Origin: Polytrichum commune
Taxonomy: Eukaryota > Streptophyta > Polytrichopsida > Polytrichales > Polytrichaceae
Assembly (NCBI GenBank): GCA_950295325.1
Contig: OX485803.1
Coordinates: 24,180,001-24,244,000 of the forward strand
Direction of reading: 5' to 3'
DNA length: 64,000 nt
Shown here: piece by piece, positions 48,991-59,647 of the stretch
How positions within the stretch are numbered: position 1 is the first letter of the stretch
How the letters are laid out: every line of letters starts with the position of its first letter
Program-made: the position numbers and the translations under genes
The notes under the pieces: model-generated
Told to the model about the DNA's origin: nothing
Seen by the model: the letters and a program-made list of their open reading frames with translations, nothing else
Database searches by the model: none

Positions 48991-49457
48991 CGAATAACAC
49001 ACATCTACATTAGCTTTGCATCTTCTTATGTCAGACCTCACTTTCACTTGTCTACAATCACACCTGATTGTAGGAATTTGAGAGTAAAGCTTGAAGTGCC
49101 CCTTGTTTGGGCTAGACAATTGATTCAATTGGCATAATAACATACATTTGGATGATGAAGCCTCTCTCTCTCGCTGGAAAAAAGTCCAATATTGAACTTG
49201 GCACAATCATCATCTGGTGAGTGCACTTAAGATGCTTCTAAGGGGAAGTGGTATTTGTCACGTCCAGTTTGAAGAAAGTTCCATAAATATTTTCAAGACT
49301 GCAGCAGCACTATTACTGGTACCTTGGTGGCAAATAGAGGCCAATTATAATCGACTGTGTTTTAAAGTTAAACTGTGTATAAGGAAGAAAACAAATTTTT
49401 GAAAAATTTGTTAAAAATTTTAAAAATAAAAACAAAAGCTATCGCCAATGACATGCA

Positions 49458-50360
49458 CTAAAATGAAAAAAGTCTCCACTTACTCTTCAGACATGCTTGG
49501 GGAGCTCGCCAGAGCTTGAGCTTCTTGGGGCTCTTTTGCTCATAGGCATGCATAGAATTTTGCATACTCCAGTCATCGAGAGCAAGCTGAAGATCGTAGA
49601 GTTTATTGGAGAGGCCTTTGCAACAATTTGCATGCATGGTAACAACCAAGGTCATGTTCTTGCTTTTCTGTACAAGCAGACAGGAGATCAGTGAGAAGAA
49701 TATTTTTCTAGTTCTGCAGAAATTCAAGTACAAACTTCAAGAATCTCTTGCACCTTAAAGAGAATAGATCAATTTCTTTTACCTTCATTTTCTCCACTAT
49801 CCTCTCCCCCACTGTTCTCTCCTGTTCACGAATTGATCTAATAGTGTGTAAAGGTCCCCAAAACTCCATCCAAAAAATCCACAGAATATGTGATTAGGGT
49901 TTTGCTAGAAAATGGACTTACCTGACAAAATCCTGAAAAGTAGTCAGTATCCAAGAAACGAATACTGACTTGCAAGCGGTGAAAAGCTCTCTCTCTAAAT
50001 ATGAGATTGAGCACATCTTGATCATGTTTCCCAGGATGTCTTAATCTGGCTTCATACCAGTATCTATACATAGCAATAGTGCGACGATTGGAACGGACAT
50101 AAACAAAACCTCCATTTGGTGAATTCTTATGGATATTGAAAGGCTGCCCATTGTACCGGTCGCATGCAATTTGAAAATCAGCATTGGTGTCAAAGCTTGG
50201 AAAGGGGTTACGAAACCATAGTATATCTGCATCCTGAAACAAAGTAATTGAAGAGTATTTTAAGCACAAGCCTGAATGACACAACACTTGCTCAAAGAAA
50301 GAATGCCTCACTGAGGGCAACGAACAAGACATTGAAATTAAATTGTCTCTAAAAAAGGCA

Positions 50361-50392
<32 letters not shown>

Positions 50393-52644
50393 CAACATAA
50401 TGCAAGCATCTTCCAACAAAGAGATATGAGACCCTTTAAATGAAAGTCTATGGGTTTGTTGTGTTGAACCGAGAAAATGAAGTTGTACTCCAACTTGAGA
50501 ACAGCTTCCAAAAACTTGATTCTCCTCCACATCATTCTCAAGTAATCTTTGGTCATGAATAATTTTTCGCCACTGAAGTCGACTCCAATGGTTCCGAGCA
50601 TGAAGCAGTGCGGGTGCAGCTGCAAGCATCGGTCTTGTGCTTTTTGATCCAGTGTCACAATCACCAGGTGGTCAAGAAGATGTCTAATTTTGTGGCCTTG
50701 ATGAAAACATGCGAGGTAAAGGTCAATCATGGTGTTATTAGCAGCCCATGCTTTATTCAAAGTTGTGAGAATAACTGTCTTATTTCGCATCGATGCTCTT
50801 GATAACACATCTTCCAGCTCCTTCACTTCCTTCTCACTCTAATAATCAGCAGATTTATCAGTCAGTAAGTAAGGGAGAGGAAAAACTCAAATTCAGACCC
50901 CCTTTACACTAGAGCTTAAGTTGAGAGCTCAAACTTGCAATAATTTTTGGGAGATTGATACTTGGAGTTGACAAGTTTCCATTGAAAGCTCAAAATATTG
51001 AGAGCTTGAGCAATCTTCAAGCTCTCGATGGATTGAGCAAGTGTAAAGTGGCCATGCTCAAAGTGAGATATCGAGAGGAGAAGATACTAAACCAAGGAGA
51101 TTCATGACAAGCTAAAGAATGCTTGAAAGCCCATAGGCTTGGGACTCACAAAGAAAATAAGAGCTTACATTCTCAACATTCTGAAGCTACCTCATTTTGG
51201 TAGCTTAGGATTTAGACCAAGAGGTTGTCAAAATGACCACATGGGATCCATCAAAGCACCACCTAAGCATTGCAAGCCCCATACAAAGTTCAAGCTCTCA
51301 AGTTGAAAAAAGCTTGTGTGTAAAGTGGATTAGAGCGAACAAGCATGTGTGAGAGGCTCCTTCCGCCAATGAGAAGGCTCCTTTCTTCAAGCTCTCAACT
51401 TGAGCTCTAAGTAGTGTGAAGGGTCCATATAAAATAATATATAATAAAACATTTTTCTTTTTAAAAAGCTCACATCAAATCTCTTGAAATAATCAACAAT
51501 TGAATGATGAAGTGACTGACTTGTTGTTACAAATGTTAATGTTACACTGCACTATATGATGCCTAATAAAGTAAATGTCCAAGGGTCTCTCATGTCATCA
51601 ATTCAGGTGTTTTGGAGCTCCCTGGACAATTTCAGGCTTTGACACCAGATCCAAAAGTTGCATTAGATTGTGATGGAATCAGGACGAGGTGAAGTGAAAC
51701 AAATACAAAAAAAAATTTAAAAAACTCTAACAAGAATGACACCATGTTCAACGTAAAGAAAGGAACCATGTTCCCTGAATGAAATTCTCAAGGTACCAAA
51801 GGTGATTTAGCTAAGATACATAGCCCCAAAAGCTTAATTTCTCTGAAACAGTGTTGATGAGAACCTCGTCGTAGGTGACACTCGTTAAGACAAACTAAGA
51901 TTTAAAAATATGAGTCAAAGAATTGCTTTGCGATTATTTGTCCACTGTTTGCAAATCTTACACGATTCTATATTTACATTGCTGCAGTGCACTATTTGGC
52001 TTGAGCTAATTAATAAACGTCCAAGGGTCTTTCATGTCACCAATCCAGGTGCCTTGAAGCTCCCTGGACAATTTCAGGCTTGGACACCAGATTCAAAAGT
52101 TGCATTGAATGTGATCGAATCCAGACAAGGTGAAGTGAATAAAAACAAGAAACCTAAATTGAATGACACCATGTTTGCTTAAAGAAAGGAACCATGTCTC
52201 CTGAATGAAACTAAGTTAGTAGGGCTTGTTAGGGCTATCAAGATTCCATAGGTGATTGATTGGCTATGATACATAGCCCAAGAGCTTAATTCCTTTGTCG
52301 TAGGTGGAGAAATTCATCAAAAACTCATCAAGATTCACCCGGAGGAGATGTAGAATATGATGCTTTGCAAAGCATTCGTGCACTGAGAAATTAAAATACC
52401 TACTCACATGATTGGAGTGTAGACCCAAATCACACAACAATGACATGAGGAGGCATGAGAATAAAGTATGAAAGAAAGAAAGAAAAATTCTCACCAGTTC
52501 TGAATCTTCCCTGGGTTGATGATTTAGGAGGTCAAAATTGGGCACTCCCGAAGCTTTCTGGTACGTGAACAAACATAGCAGGCCGATGAGTGTGGCAGCC
52601 ACAGCTGTGAAGAGAAATTCCCTCACCCTGAAATCCACACCCAT
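49458..52644 (-). CDS. Nucleotide-diphospho-sugar transferase family protein, 4 exons, 346 aa
   Basis: Exons (minus): 52,644-52,495; 50,838-50,470; 50,233-49,922; 49,667-49,458 (TAG). All introns are phase 0 with GT-AG ends, total 1,041 nt. The ATG opens a short cytosolic tail and a signal anchor (about residues 10-28, FTAVAATLIGLLCLFTY), so a type II Golgi membrane protein is expected. The catalytic region carries TLNKAWAANNTMIDLYLAC, then the DxD-containing DADILWFRNPF (174 onward, donor-sugar/metal binding), NGGFVYVRSN, KHDQDVLN and the C-terminal HANCCKGLSNKLYDL. This order is that of the plant PF03407 family (At4g15970-like, GT77-related). Substrate cannot be told from sequence. Intron 2 has a weak donor (TCG/GTTCAA) and a trinucleotide repeat. 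Intron 1 has a MITE and a duplication. Probably functional. Confidence 0.9.
50357..50392. repeat. (GAT)n microsatellite in intron 2 of the sugar transferase
   Basis: About twelve ATG/GAT units between exons 2 and 3. On the minus strand it reads as a run of Ile codons when the intron is translated. Confidence 0.9.
50896..51426. mobile_element. CTTTACAC-type MITE, complete copy (531 bp), in sugar transferase intron 1
   Basis: The left end GACCCCCTTTACACTAGAGC is mirrored by the right end AGCTCTAAGTAGTGTGAAGGGTC. Interior words AGTTGAGAGCTCAA and its complement form extended imperfect inverted arms. Ends resemble the 7,905-8,396 MITE (CTTTACACC). Confidence 0.7.
51541..52288. repeat. Tandem duplication in sugar transferase intron 1
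   Basis: CCAAGGGTCT, GCTCCCTGGACAATTTCAGG, CCAAAAGTTGCATT, GACACCATGTT and GATACATAGCCC occur in order at 51,579-51,824 and again at 52,021-52,277, a period of about 442-453 bases. Confidence 0.8.
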
Positions 52645-53885
52645 CGTTTCTCAGCAGCTTTGCAGCAGATTCCTCTATTAATTCCGAGCTCCGCAGCAAT
52701 ATCGACTTACAAACCCATAATCTCGACTTCAAGTTCTCTCCCCCTTCAATACAAAATGAATCAAATGATAGCACCGGTGGAAGATCTTCCCAATCTTCCC
52801 ACATCAGTGACCTTCGTCTTCCATCGCCCCACCGCATGATGAGTCTTCATTGTCTCAAAAGAAAAAGAAAAAGAAAAATAAACAGCAAAGACCCCTTCCA
52901 CAAAGCAATTGGAGGGTCAAATTTCGTCCTCAATGCCTAATTCGGAGGAATTGCCCAAATTTGGCGCCATAGCCGAAGCTCCCCCTCAAGTAGAAAAGAC
53001 ATGAGTGCTCATTCAGACTCACTGGAGCATCAAAACCCACACATGATGATTTATTAGCCTCAGCAAGCAAAGTTCCCCTCTCTCATCATCATCCTTCCCA
53101 ACATCATTATATGCCGCATCATCTCGACTACTTCAAAGGCTAATTTCAAAGCAACCCAAAAAAAGGAAAAGTGGGCGCCACAAAGTGATGTCATATCGTC
53201 CAACAGAGGGAATTCAATTACTAGGGATTCGTGGATCGGACCCGCAGATTGGGCCTCCCAAGACATCACAAGAGACACATTCATTAACTACTTACAAACA
53301 AACAAGCAAGCAAACAAACAAAATTCGTACCGGTGAGATCTGTAGTAAGAAACTTCACCAGTGTCCTCAATAGAAAGCGCCGAGGAAAAATTTTACATGT
53401 GCGGACTTGATGAGATTCATTCTTCAAGAAACCCTCAGCACTCCTTCGAAAGGAAGTGGCAAAATTAGTTTCACTCATTCAATTGTCTTTTCCTGCCACA
53501 TACAACTGGCCTTGTCATTTGATTTGCAGCATCTCTATGATCTTATGGGAGGAGGAGGAGGAAGAAAGAATTGAGCTCATCGTCATTTTGGAGGATGTGT
53601 TAAGTTTACCCATCATCTCTGATGACCAAGTTGGGGTTGCTTTGTTGAAGGGTTTTAATTACAGGATAAGCTTCAAAACTTGACATACTTGGTGGAAAAA
53701 TCTTCTTGACGCTTTGGGATTGGAGAACACCTTCTTCCCCCTGCAACCCTGGACCCATTCAGCTGCCTCGGTTGTGGTTCTAATTTCTGCCCCGCTAAAT
53801 CAAGAATGATGTTGAGGAAACGACAAACTAGAGTAGCATGCCACCAGATCTCAAGGAAACCTTACAAAATCATTTAACTTAAGTG
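52645..53885 (-). promoter_or_regulatory. 5' flank of the sugar transferase
   Basis: Probable promoter and 5' UTR of the gene starting at 52,644. Short repeats such as (ACAA)n near 53,300 are visible. No independent gene was recognised. Open frames on both strands have no motif. Confidence 0.35.
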
Positions 53886-53889
53886 CATA

Positions 53890-54516
53890 CAGTAATCTCC
53901 CACTTAAGTACGCATCCCAGTTAAGTGTGCAAATTTTTTGACAAAAATTAGGGTTCATACTTTATTGTTTGAACATGTCACGCAAAGTCATTTGTCGCAA
54001 AGGCATGATTTTTTTTAAGCTTGACAAACAATGTCAATTTGTTAACGTTTCGTTGAAATGTCTCAAACGATTATCGTAGTTCATCATACATTTGTCCAGC
54101 TTCCGTTTGAACATCGGAGCAAAGCAATTGGTCGTCGATGTCAAGCATAGTGTTGTGTAAAGCTTCAAAGCCTTTGAAGTCGATAACACTTTTAGATTCA
54201 ACAAATGTCTCAATAGGTTGGATTTTGTTGCAGTATATTCTCCCGATTGTCCCAAACTTTCCGGATGGCACCTTCACTAACTTCATACTCCCGCCCTAGC
54301 GCCCGCTTGCTTGGCGCATTTAGCTTGCTCGACTTTGCAATGATTTCACATCGATCAGGTTGCCTAGGCCTCATGTTGCCTCAGGTTTCATCCGTTCCCG
54401 TTGTGATTCATTGAATCAGAAGGTCTAGAAAGCAATATGATTAAAGTGTGCACCTAACAACTAAGTGCGCACCAATGGCTCCGGTTCAAAGTGCGTACTT
54501 AAGCAGGAGATTACTG
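53890..54516 (-). mobile_element. pogo-like element (627 bp) with protein remnant
   Basis: CAGTAATCTCCCACTTAAGT at 53,890 is mirrored by ACTTAAGCAGGAGATTACTG ending at 54,516, with TA at 53,888-53,889 and 54,517-54,518. A minus-strand frame (KLVKVPSGKFGTIGRIYCNK, DFKGFEALHNTMLDIDDQLL) is probably a transposase-derived remnant, but I cannot assign it. Same terminal class as the elements at 4,300, 26,768 and 31,075, though a different subfamily. Confidence 0.65.
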
Positions 54517-54519
54517 TAA

Positions 54520-55345
54520 TTTGTTTGTTCATTTTACTGTTATTTTTGTAAGGTATGTGGGGTGCTATTCGGTTCATTTTTCATGTTCTCCAACTTTCTA
54601 TCGAGTAGATTTACACAAGCGAAACTTGTGTTGCATTGGCAAATCTACGATGAAGCATTGCCAAAAAACGGATTCAATTTTAGACCTCCCCTATTGTAGT
54701 TATGGTTGTCTGCAGTGCATGTTTGTTAATTCCTTAGGACCAGTTCACAAGGGTCCCAAGTCCTAAGTCCCAAGTCACTTGAGGTCAATCTGTGCAATCT
54801 CAACCGTTGAGAGCCAAGAAGTTGGGACTTACCACTTCACGTGGGGTCCCAAGTATGACATGGATGCTTGCATGACAACACTTTTTGGAGGTCTGGCTTG
54901 GGACTTGTGTTGAGAGTTGGGTCAAGCAAAAAGCTAGACCCAACACTCAACACAAGTTCCGTGAATATTTTTGCATAAAATAATCAAAGATCGTACTTTA
55001 ATGACAATCAACCATGTTTTAATGATTTCTCGAGGCTCCAAAGTTGGGACTTTGCCTACACATTGAGACTTGCTGACATGAGTAGGACTTGGGATTTGGA
55101 ACCCCCCATGTGAACCGACCCTTAAACCGAATACACAGGTCCTCCCAATTGTGTTCACTATGAAATGTGGCGTAGTTGATAAAATACAAAGACACAGTCC
55201 AATCTCTTCAAAACATGTGTCTTCATGGTGTTTGTTCTTTAAACCCTCACCGAAGCACACACCAATCAAAAATTAGGTGTCCGGTTAAGAAAAAGTAAAT
55301 GAATAACACCTGCATGCCCCAGAATAACACCCACAATGAACATAC
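54520..55345. repeat. Dispersed duplication, copy 1 (interrupted by a MITE)
   Basis: Matches 58,290-58,645 across both sides of the MITE: TTTTTCATGTTCTCC and TGTGTTGCATTGGCAAAT on the left; CACAGGTCCTCCC, CAATCTCTTCAAAACATGTG and CCTCACCGAAGCACAC on the right. Confidence 0.75.
54736..55121. mobile_element. Tourist-like MITE, copy B (386 bp)
   Basis: GGACCAGTTCACAAGGGTCC at 54,736 and its mirror ending TGTGAACCGACCC at 55,121, with TTA on both sides (54,733-54,735 and 55,122-55,124). The related duplicated sequence at 58,440-58,462 lacks the insertion and has a single TTA, which confirms the target duplication. Confidence 0.85.
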
Positions 55346-55349
55346 CTTA

Positions 55350-58285
55350 TGCCCTAGATAAGGGTTGTTTTGTCGAAGTCAAAGATAGGCAGTCGATTAG
55401 CCCTCGGGATTCGAAGGCTGTAACCTCCAATGGTTGAGTTAGTATCACCTCGATCGGTCCCCTTAACCTAAAATTTGACAAGACGTGGATATAATGAGGT
55501 GCTTGTCGCACTGTTTGCACAGTGACAATATTATACTCGTACTATGTAACTGTTTGTGAAGTTAGGCGTCAACCTAAGTTTCTTTCTTAAAATTGAGGGT
55601 AAGAACCTCAAAAAGATGATTCTTCAACTCATATTAGCTGTCTGCAATTTCTTACTAGAAGTCGTCCACGTTGTGAGTCAAAATGTGGCATGGTGTGGAT
55701 CTGAAATGTTCGAGATGACCCTAAATTACGAGAGGTTAGTGGAGAGGTACACAAGATCGAATGGAGTGGTTGGCAATTCGATTCCCAACCGTGAAATCTT
55801 CTCTCTACTTGACAGAATATTTAGCCAAGTGGTTGCGTGCCTCCCGTGTTTCTATATATATATATATAGGATCTGAATTTATTAACAAGTGACGATTCAA
55901 ATAGTCTTACTCTATTTGATACTGAAATATTACTTACACGAGTAGGTTTAGGGGTCGTTATCAACACTTGGAGAGTTGGTATTTACACTGGTGGGGGGGT
56001 TTGGAGTTCAAAAGCTTATATTAATGCAAGGATGTTGTTTTTAAGGCATGTTGATACCGATCACCACAGGCGTGATGAATGCATAAAAGATCATAGGTGG
56101 GCCCCTTTGCTCTAGCAACTTGTAATTATCTGCTATCTTGGGAGCTGAAAGACAATCACTTTTTTTTTATTATAGGCATAGCAGTAAATGACCTGGGTAT
56201 CTTACCCGATAACACGTTAATATTAAATTACATGGTTTCATACATACTCTTGCCATGCGTAGAAAAATGGTTGTAGTAAATAATTTGTTTATTACTCCGT
56301 ATATATCTATGAAAAATGGTGTGGACTAGTGTTTCACTTTCTACTATAGAGTTGTTACCTCCAACATTGTATATTTGACAGTTCATCTTGGGCGCGTGCT
56401 GGCAATTGATTATTGGATTGCTTATACCCAATTTGGTAATTGTTTTATAATCTTTGAAAGGTTATGATTATTTGATAGACAAGGCCTATTTGATACTACT
56501 ACTATGTTGATTTAGTGATATTTACGGGCAGAGGAAAGGGCCGAATTAGTAGGGGATGTCTAGGCTGATGTTGAATCAAGGCAAACTTCAATAAGCAAGG
56601 AGCGTGAGTTTCTCGATAGAAAGTAGGAGATGGAAGAATTGAGCGGGAACACAACCTAGAAGGCAACCCATGGAGTTGGAGAGAAAATGTTGGGGGGGGG
56701 GGGAATTAAAACTAAAGATGTGAAGGAAGATTGGTAAGTTGCAATGAAATGTTTAAATGTGACTAAAATTGGCAACTACGCCACATGAATAAGTTTATGA
56801 GGAGAAACACCAAGCAAAAGTATAAGGGGAGAGAAACACGCGAAGATATGGCAAAAGACCGCACAAACATGGATTCCACAAAGTTACACGTTTTCTCTTG
56901 GACTAGGGTCTTTGACAGATGACAGTGTAGGAGAAGGGATCAACGAAGAGGACATGGGGTTGGACATGGAATCAAGAACCAATTTTTTTTTTTAAATAAA
57001 AAAAAATGCCTAAGTCTAACAACGACAACAAAATTGAAGAAAAGGTAGCACCTGAGGCTCAAAAAGGTGGTTGGAAGTTAAAGAGAAAGGCAGAATTTGG
57101 GGCCACAATAACGTCCTTAGCGTCTAGACCTAGAAAGGTGCCAAAATGAAAGAGTTTGTGGATGATGCAATGGTGGAAATGCTAAAGCTTTCAAACCTCC
57201 ACTAGCACTACATCAAAGTCCCCTTTGTTGATACAAGGAAGGGCACACAATTTTGCGATGGCAATAGTAGATTCAAGTTGAAGCTAAGGGCAAGGGCAAA
57301 ATTGAAAAGTTCGGTGGTTGAGCTAAAGTGGGGCAACATAAAGAGATTCAGAGACGTGATCAAGGAAACAATAGAAGCTTTATTTAATGCAACGAGGAAA
57401 GCATGGGTGGAAGTTTTTTTGGGTTGGAGTCAAAGTCTTCATACGAAGACTAGTAGGTGTGTTTAGATGTTGAGGGATGGCCATGCACAACTCACACAGG
57501 GGGGGAATAGTGGAACCCATCTTTCTTCTAGCGAAGGTTGCAGTGATGAGAGACAAAGACAATGGCAAGGCAAATGTTTCAAACATAGATAAGAGCTATG
57601 AAGAGGTGGCAGCTTAGAGAGAGGATCCTTCCTAAGAGATAAAACCACGGATAATCGATGAAATTGTAGCACCAATTCACCTATAGCGGGAAAGCAGGTT
57701 CAACAAACAATGGTGATGGCAAGAGCATGAAACGAAAGACTTGTTCTAGTAAGAAATTACCCCAAGAGGAATGTGGTCTAGAAAATAAACAAAAACAACC
57801 TCTTACTGGGCGTTTTCTAGGTTAGAACTAAGGTAAGTAGCAAGGGGGGAATAGAGATTTACATTTGAAACAGTAAATTTTGAGGAAAAAAAATGGAAAG
57901 AAAAGCATACCCCAAGCAATTTCAGAGTCCATCTTTTTAATTGGTGAGCATTTTGTACTCCACTTTGAAATTTTCTTTCCATATGCCATGTAGATGACAA
58001 AATTTTGACTAACACCAACTTATAATAGGCTAGGACGCAACCCACAGCCATGAGAATGCATTGTATCAACACAAGTGTTGATATTAAATTCCATATGACC
58101 ATGTAGTGTTGATAACTACCTTAAAACCTAGTAATGTTATTGTTGCATGTCTCATTAAATTAACCCAACTCCACTTGATCATTTATTATTTTCCCAATTT
58201 TTTTCTCATGTCATTCAAGGTCATCACATTAGCTAAACATTTTGCGGTATGGTGATGATCTAGAGATCGAGAGAAATTCAAGGTA
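55350..58285. other. Intergenic repeats, no firm gene
   Basis: No recognised gene. Contains a (TA)n run at 55,852-55,867 and a run of twelve G at 56,692-56,703. A long purine-rich plus-strand stretch (56,520-57,750) has broken frames (for example LKSSVVELKWGNIKRFRDVI) that may be a dead retroelement gag-like region. Confidence 0.4.
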
Positions 58286-58289
58286 TTTA

Positions 58290-58645
58290 GGTCTATTCTT
58301 TGGGTATTATTTGGTTTGTTTTTCATGTTCTCCTACCAAATGATTTACACATCAAAACTTTGTGTTGCATTAGCAAATTTGTGTTGAAGCATCAACAAAA
58401 ATCAAACCTCTCTTAATTTAGTTATAGTTATCAAAGTGCACATATCTTATTGAATACATAGGTCCTCCCCAATTGTGTTGACTATCAAGTGTGGAGTAGT
58501 TCACATACTTTGAAGACGTAGTCCAATCTCTTTTAAACATGTCTTACTGGTGTTTGTTCATTGATCCTCACCGAACCACACTCCAATCAAATATAGGTGT
58601 ATGTTCAAGAAAAATAACCCAATAACACCCACATACCTTATCGAG
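58290..58645. repeat. Dispersed duplication, copy 2 (empty site)
   Basis: Second copy of the 54,520-55,345 sequence without the Tourist-like MITE. TTATTGAATACATAGGTCC lies where copy 1 has the insertion. Confidence 0.75.
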
Positions 58646-58902
58646 AGATGATTTGAATAGTCTTATTCTATGTGACACTCTAATCTTCCTTATTGTTGCA
58701 TGTCTCTCATTAACCCAACTCAACCTGATTATTTATCATTTTGCATATTGCCTCTCTTTTGTTGGCTCTGTCTATAGGACAGTGACTATGCATCAACTTC
58801 TTCGCTTCAAGAGCAAATTTCCTAACCACTTTGTGTTCACACTTGGACATTACTTGTTCTTGTTATTTTTGGTCCACTTTATGTAATGTGGATGTTAACT
58901 AT

Positions 58903-58926
58903 AGTTTATATATATATATATATATA
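58903..58926. repeat. (TA)n microsatellite
   Basis: About ten TA units in spacer DNA downstream of the last gene. Confidence 0.9.
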
Positions 58927-58929
58927 AGT

Positions 58930-59647
58930 GCTCCCTAAAATGCATTGAAAGAAATCTAGTTAACTATAGTTATTTTGGTAGTTCTTGATTATTTATTTTA
59001 AAAATTTCGGGTGATAAATGAGTAGCTTCAATCCTTGACCCGCATTTGAGAAGAAGGTGCACAAAATCCAAGAAGGGTTTGGTATAGTGAATAGCCATGC
59101 ATTGGCATGAGCAAAGTAATCAGCTACAATTGTAGTCTTTCATAGCAAAGGACAGAGCCTCAAGGTTCTACCGTTTTCTTGTTATTTGGGTCATCACATT
59201 AGCTGCACAATTCGTCACAGGTTTTCATGACTAAGTTGGACCAAGACAGCAAACATATGACACCTCACAAACTGTAACGAAAATTGATAGCTGCACATTC
59301 AGATGTGATTACAATATTGCGATTTCACACCAGGACACAGTCTGGTTCAATGACTTGGGTGACCAGACTTGGGTAGGTTACTTAGGTTTTGGAGGTAATA
59401 ATTGTCACACCCTTTTTACCCAAATATAAAACCGTTGAGGGAGGGCTCTCTATTACAATAAGACATCAATTTTCCCCCTCAAGAGTGGCCCCGTGTCAAT
59501 CCTGCATTAGTTGGGACCCTCTTGCATCATAGTGGAAACTGCATTCCAGCACTAGTAAAGAAGAGATAAGAGTGCCCTTTACAGTACCAAATGAAACCGC
59601 ACTTTTGATGCATGTCTACCTAATAATAATAATGATAATAATAATAA
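58930..59647. other. 3' flank of the gene at 59,648
   Basis: No coding feature. A (TAA)n microsatellite (about 59,621-59,648) abuts and overlaps the stop region of the neighbouring gene, so it is probably in its 3' UTR. Confidence 0.5.

Noticed and set aside
49838-50629. 263-aa single open frame on the minus strand
   Set aside because: It joins exons 2 and 3 of the sugar transferase only by reading through intron 2 (the Ile run is the GAT microsatellite), and its 5' part is in a frame different from exon 2. The spliced model matches the protein family far better.
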